Of a stretch of DNA of 9,943 bases, positions 6,064 through 9,943 are shown one piece after another (position 1 is the stretch's first letter; the number at the start of each line of letters is the position of its first letter). Source of the stretch: Burkholderiaceae bacterium (GTDB taxonomy: Bacteria; Pseudomonadota; Gammaproteobacteria; Burkholderiales; Burkholderiaceae); contig CANISN010000044.1 in assembly GCA_947470165.1 (NCBI GenBank), positions 1 to 9,943 on the forward strand, given 5' to 3'. Made by a program: the position numbers and the translations under genes. The notes under the pieces are model-generated. The model searched no databases and was not told where the DNA came from. It saw only the letters and a program-made list of their open reading frames with translations.

Positions 6064-9000
6064 TTAGCCTGGCATAGTAGTCGAGATATTCTGCTTAAAG
6101 GGTGGAGAAGTGGGCGCTGTATTTGGCGAGCTTGGTTTAGTTTGCTCTTTTAATAGATTTCTTGTCCGAATAGTTTCCAGTGTTTTGGCGTCGAGCGGTT
6201 GCCCTTTTTGATCTAGTGGTATTACTTCTGGATTTTCCCAAGAGCCCTGTATTAAATAATCTGTTTGCATGGTGCGATTAATTTGATTGGTAATGAGGTA
6301 TTGCCCTAATACTGCCCCCAGACCAATAATGGGATTAATGGCAAATGCAGCCAGCGAACCTGCAGTGGCATCAATCGTAGGGAAGATGGTGATACGAAGA
6401 TCTTGGGTTTCTTTAGAAACGTTAACTTGACCGGTCATTGCTACCCTAGCCTGATCAAGAACCATTGTAAATTCCTTGGTTTGCGCAATACCTTGCGCAA
6501 TCTCGAAGTTACTAGTAAAAGTGTTGAAGGGCGTGCCCTTAGTGGCTAGATTTCCGAGACTACCTTTTAGATCTAGTGTCGCGAATCTAAACAAACTCTG
6601 TAAACTCAGAACATCTAATAATTTAGCGCCATCAGTGTTGACTTCTAGTAGTCGCCCTTTAGCAAGGTTGATGATGACATTGCCAGCAAGAGAGTCATAG
6701 ATTGGGGTAAATATTGGACCTGACCATGTTAAGTTAGCAGTGAGCTTTCCTTCTCCGCCTTCTACAGACTTCGAGTTACTCCAATGGGAAATGATTTGTC
6801 CTGCGTCTTTAATATTGACATCTGCAGTAAAAGAGCTCTGATCAACGCTAGTTGAAGTGCGAGCAATCCACTGCCCTTTCATTGTGGAGCTTCCTTGTGG
6901 ATTATTAATTTGAAGAGACTCTAGCTTCAATAGATCACGACTTGTTTTGGACTTAATCTTCACGGCACCTAGTTGCGCTTTAGTCCAACTTAAGTCATCA
7001 ATCGCTAAATCTAGGCTAGGAATAAGGTTCGGGCTAATGGGAGTTTTGAGTGCGCCCGACTTTTGCGTAGGAGGCTCTTTAGGTGATAAATCTGCAGGTA
7101 TTTGCTGATCTGGTAACTTAAGACGTGTTAATTTTCCGGCAATTAAACCGCTTGGCTGTTCGTTACTACTTGGGTGCCATTGAACTTGACCAGTAATTTG
7201 AGGCGAATTTAAACGAATTTGCCAGACTCGATTTTTTTCTTGAGAATTAATATTGATATCGCTCCACTCACGATCAAAAGCAATCAGTTTTTTAATTTGC
7301 GCAGAGACTTGAATATTGCTTTCAAGCACGTCAGATTTTTTGACTTCTATTGGTTTAGAGTTTAATTTTGTTGTACCTAGAAACTCTAGCCAGGTATCCA
7401 GATTTAGTTCATTGTTTGTTACATTTAATGCAAGACCTTGCTGCGGTAGTGGGGCTGAAGCGCCAACACCTAAGACATTTCTAATCTCATTGGCGGAGTC
7501 TAGATTCCCTTGAATAAAATACTGCCCGCCCAACTTTCCAGACCAATCTGAGCGTATTGGATTCGACTTTCCAGTAGGGTAGGTTTTTAGATTGAGTTCA
7601 CCGAGCATAGGGGTACCCGCTAATTTTTTAGCAGGTACGGGTGCAGAGCTTGCCCAATTACGTAAATCAAACTTGAGATTAGTTTGGCTACCTACTTTAT
7701 TAAAGTTGATAAGACCTTCATATTTTGCTGATCCACTCATCGCGGATATTAGGGCGGGACTTAAACGAGAATTTGTATTCCCCGCAATGTAATCCTTAAT
7801 GAAACTAGCATTGATGTTTCCCTCGATGCTAAAGCTCGAGTTTCCGGATGCAGATGGCGCACTAGCAATTTTCAGGGAGCCACCCAGAAAGTTTGCGCTA
7901 ATGTCTTCAAATTCTGGATTCTTTTCAGTAATACGCATCTTGCCCTTCAGATTTTCTAGTGGAGGGATGTCTCCCCATTGGGCCTTATTGCCTGGCAATG
8001 TTAGTTTGGCATCTACCTTGGCATCTTCATTTCCAGAGAGCGGGATTTTTAATCCAAGACCAATATTTACAGGACCAGTGAGGGAAAGATTTTTGGCTAG
8101 ATTGGGCTGTTGCAGCCAAGCTGGGGAGGGAGCTAGGTATTCCAAGATCTCAGCCGCTTCACCATCCACTTCACCATTTATCAGCAAGACAAGTTGTTTA
8201 GAGCTGAGATTGGGGATTTGTGATTTGACATTGGTCAACATCACTTTCTTAAAGTTTGCCCTGTCGATATCCACGTTTAAAGTTGATTGCTTTATATCTA
8301 TGGTGCCACTGACATTACTAAAAGCCTGCCAAACCCCTGAGCTTTTTTGTAGCAAGGGTGCCGGCTTAAAGCTTGCCTTAGAAAAAGGCAGGTGTAAGCT
8401 TAGCTCCCCAACTGTTCCGGCTGGGTAAGGAGCTTGATTTGGATCGCCCTTAATGTGTAAAGAACCATTTTGAATATCCCCAGCCTCAAAGGCTTTACTT
8501 AAATAGAGGCGGCTATCCTTATCCATCCCGACTGGAAGATAGCGATAGGCCGTAGCCAATTTCGCTTTAATAAATTGCATATCGAGTGTCATCTGATCAG
8601 GCTGCTTGGGTGGGCCAATCAGATAACTCAGATCAAAGTGAGTTGTGATTTCTGAGTTGCTGAGCTGGACTTGCTTGGCATTAATCAGCCAACCTCCTTT
8701 TTGCTTAGACCAATTAATATTGCCTTTTGCGCGATCTAGCTGAATTTGAGAGGCCGTTAGAAAATCGCTCATCTCAAATTCAAGATTATTTGCATCCAGC
8801 GTGAAGTTCCCTTGCTTCTGATTACTCGTTAGATTTCCAGACAAATTGGATACCGAAGGCATCGATTTATTAATTCCAGTAAAGCTAATATCTTGCAGTT
8901 TTGCACTGATAGTGAAATCCAATTGATTAGCAGAAAACCAATTGCCCGCTATTGGTAAAGTTGATAATGCAGATTTACTTTCAGACCAGTTGATTTCTAA

Positions 9001-9943
9001 ATTCTGTAGCTCGCCATCCGCCTCAGAGATCTTGATCCACTGGTGAATTTTTTTTGGTAAGGGAAGATTGAGTGCAAATAGCGCAATATCTTCCATCTGA
9101 ATTTTTGGTGAAGAGAATCCAAATTCTTTAATTTCGCCACCATCTTTTGGCGAACGCCAACGGAAGCTAATTGGGCTTAAATTTTCAAGTGCTGAAGTAG
9201 CTGGGCTATTAATGTTTCGCCATGCCAATGTCTTGGTGGTGATGGAGTTGAGTCCACCATTCGTTTCTTGGACTAGATTGGTCTCGAGTCTGCCGAACTC
9301 AATGGGATCCTCATCTTGATTTAGCTGTACCTTGAGCTTGTCTGCGGTTAAAAATATTTGTCCGCCATCAGGCTTACCGCGATCCAGCTTTAGACTTCCT
9401 TTGGAGTTAAGCTTTCCACTCAAGTCATGTAGTGGCATCGGAATATCTTTGGAGATTTGGTTGAGGTTTAAATCGGCGAGATCCCATGAAAAGGTACCAA
9501 CCCAATCATGCCAGTTACCTGCTTGCCCGCTCAGATGATGCACAAAGTTGGCCTGAACTTTTATTGGGTTTGGACTCCATGGAGTTTGTGCAAAAAATCT
9601 GCCTTCATGCCTACGAATGCCATTGCTTAAATGAAATTCTTGAATATCAATTGCAGTTTTTAACTTTCGACCTTTTTGATCTTCCCAAAAGATCTTGGCA
9701 TTATTAATATGAATGTCATTTTGAGCGAGTAACCAGCTTTCGGAAGAAAAATCATCCGCAGTACTGTGTATTGGAATCCCAGCGACTGTGACTACGCCCT
9801 TTGTATCACGTTGTGCGTATAGCTGAATTTGATCAAAAGTAATCTCATGGAAATAGGGCGCTAAGTAATAGAAAGAAAGCCAGCTGAGTTGCCCCCTAAT
9901 ACTTTGAATTAGCAAAGGGCTAGGAGAGCTATTGGAGCTATTA
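6064..9943 (-). CDS. yhdP: YhdP/TIGR02099-family AsmA-like envelope protein (5' end outside window)
   Basis: YhdP is a large AsmA-like, inner-membrane-anchored periplasmic protein. In E. coli it acts with TamB and YdbH in moving phospholipids to the outer membrane. The visible 1292 residues are rich in alternating beta-strand segments of the DUF3971/AsmA_2 type, such as the repeated LxGxLxxK and GxxxIxA patterns. The family's C-terminal block is clear: GEGKLTANLTWSGP, GRLLEVNTDGAKLLDVLSLQSL, a hydrophobic AAFAINPIIGLGAVLGQYLI stretch, then YLIQGSWENPEV. The last 28 residues (nt 6067-6150) form a Pro/Ser/Thr-rich tail, and a Pro-rich linker lies at about nt 7019-7111. The reading frame stays open through position 9943 with no stop, and the first visible residues (NSSNSSPSPLLIQSIRGQLSW) resemble the region about 100 residues into homologues, so the anchoring transmembrane segment and start lie outside the window. 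It is the first visible gene of the block with the amidase, tldD and aroG. Confidence 0.92.
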   Translation of the reverse strand, partial: NSSNSSPSPLLIQSIRGQLSWLSFYYLAPYFHEITFDQIQLYAQRDTKGVVTVAGIPIHSTADDFSSESWLLAQNDIHINNAKIFWEDQKGRKLKTAIDIQEFHLSNGIRRHEGRFFAQTPWSPNPIKVQANFVHHLSGQAGNWHDWVGTFSWDLADLNLNQISKDIPMPLHDLSGKLNSKGSLKLDRGKPDGGQIFLTADKLKVQLNQDEDPIEFGRLETNLVQETNGGLNSITTKTLAWRNINSPATSALENLSPISFRWRSPKDGGEIKEFGFSSPKIQMEDIALFALNLPLPKKIHQWIKISEADGELQNLEINWSESKSALSTLPIAGNWFSANQLDFTISAKLQDISFTGINKSMPSVSNLSGNLTSNQKQGNFTLDANNLEFEMSDFLTASQIQLDRAKGNINWSKQKGGWLINAKQVQLSNSEITTHFDLSYLIGPPKQPDQMTLDMQFIKAKLATAYRYLPVGMDKDSRLYLSKAFEAGDIQNGSLHIKGDPNQAPYPAGTVGELSLHLPFSKASFKPAPLLQKSSGVWQAFSNVSGTIDIKQSTLNVDIDRANFKKVMLTNVKSQIPNLSSKQLVLLINGEVDGEAAEILEYLAPSPAWLQQPNLAKNLSLTGPVNIGLGLKIPLSGNEDAKVDAKLTLPGNKAQWGDIPPLENLKGKMRITEKNPEFEDISANFLGGSLKIASAPSASGNSSFSIEGNINASFIKDYIAGNTNSRLSPALISAMSGSAKYEGLINFNKVGSQTNLKFDLRNWASSAPVPAKKLAGTPMLGELNLKTYPTGKSNPIRSDWSGKLGGQYFIQGNLDSANEIRNVLGVGASAPLPQQGLALNVTNNELNLDTWLEFLGTTKLNSKPIEVKKSDVLESNIQVSAQIKKLIAFDREWSDININSQEKNRVWQIRLNSPQITGQVQWHPSSNEQPSGLIAGKLTRLKLPDQQIPADLSPKEPPTQKSGALKTPISPNLIPSLDLAIDDLSWTKAQLGAVKIKSKTSRDLLKLESLQINNPQGSSTMKGQWIARTSTSVDQSSFTADVNIKDAGQIISHWSNSKSVEGGEGKLTANLTWSGPIFTPIYDSLAGNVIINLAKGRLLEVNTDGAKLLDVLSLQSLFRFATLDLKGSLGNLATKGTPFNTFTSNFEIAQGIAQTKEFTMVLDQARVAMTGQVNVSKETQDLRITIFPTIDATAGSLAAFAINPIIGLGAVLGQYLITNQINRTMQTDYLIQGSWENPEVIPLDQKGQPLDAKTLETIRTRNLLKEQTKPSSPNTAPTSPPFKQNISTTMPG

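Noticed and set aside
6481..6501. Direct repeat of TTGCGCAAT, also nearly palindromic
   Set aside because: It encodes the short repeat IAQGIAQ in the conserved C-terminal block of YhdP and has no further copies nearby, so codon repetition explains it.
7799..8428. Open frame of 209 residues on the plus strand inside yhdP
   Set aside because: It is antisense to a well-supported gene, its translation is rich in Ser, Phe and Leu with no recognisable motif, and no ribosome site or promoter precedes it; it looks like a shadow of the yhdP codon pattern.
9913..9915. TTG at 9915 as the start of yhdP
   Set aside because: The frame remains open to the window edge, no ribosome site precedes the TTG, and the protein would lack the membrane anchor expected in this family; the gene is simply cut by the window.
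1..9943. Search for a hidden novel system: defence genes, toxin-antitoxin pairs, CRISPR, phage or transposon remains, tRNA or riboswitch (including a cobalamin riboswitch before the adenosyltransferase gene)
   Set aside because: All seven genes belong to familiar housekeeping families with intact motifs. Gaps are at most about 57 bases, too short for a cobalamin riboswitch or an RNA gene, and no clustered repeats or composition shifts were seen by eye.

Overview
This window looks like ordinary core chromosome of a betaproteobacterium. The moderate-to-low GC, the Burkholderiaceae-like protein sequences and the gene order suggest a low-GC member such as Polynucleobacter (freshwater, streamlined genome). 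That assignment is an inference from protein style and layout, not from a database search. The window is densely packed: seven protein genes, no gap over about 60 bases, and no RNA genes, mobile elements, CRISPR arrays or integration scars that I could find.

Layout from left to right. Positions 1-1911 hold glcE (start only) and glcD on the minus strand. They encode the small and large FAD-binding subunits of glycolate oxidase and are coupled by a TAATG stop/start overlap. Diverging from glcD after only about 27 bases is a plus-strand gene (1939-2508) for a PduO-type ATP:cob(I)alamin adenosyltransferase. It converges on aroG (minus, 2566-3690), the DAHP synthase that starts the shikimate pathway. 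A hairpin flanked by A and T runs, overlapping the adenosyltransferase stop codon, probably terminates transcription from both sides.

The rest is a minus-strand block transcribed from right to left: yhdP (AsmA-like envelope protein, 6064-9943, N-terminus outside the window), a nitrilase-superfamily amidase of the Nit1 type (5224-6057), tldD (metalloprotease subunit, 3710-5200) and then aroG. Gaps are 6, 23 and 19 bases, so this is probably one operon, perhaps with an internal promoter for aroG. The order yhdP - nit - tldD is a known recurrent proteobacterial arrangement.

I found no convincing undescribed system. The most interesting signals are small and regulatory. The adenosyltransferase has a perfect TATAAT seven bases before its ATG and no Shine-Dalgarno, which predicts a leaderless mRNA. 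aroG has a similar but weaker arrangement. The glcD/adenosyltransferase divergent start region is so short that the two promoters probably share their -10 bases.
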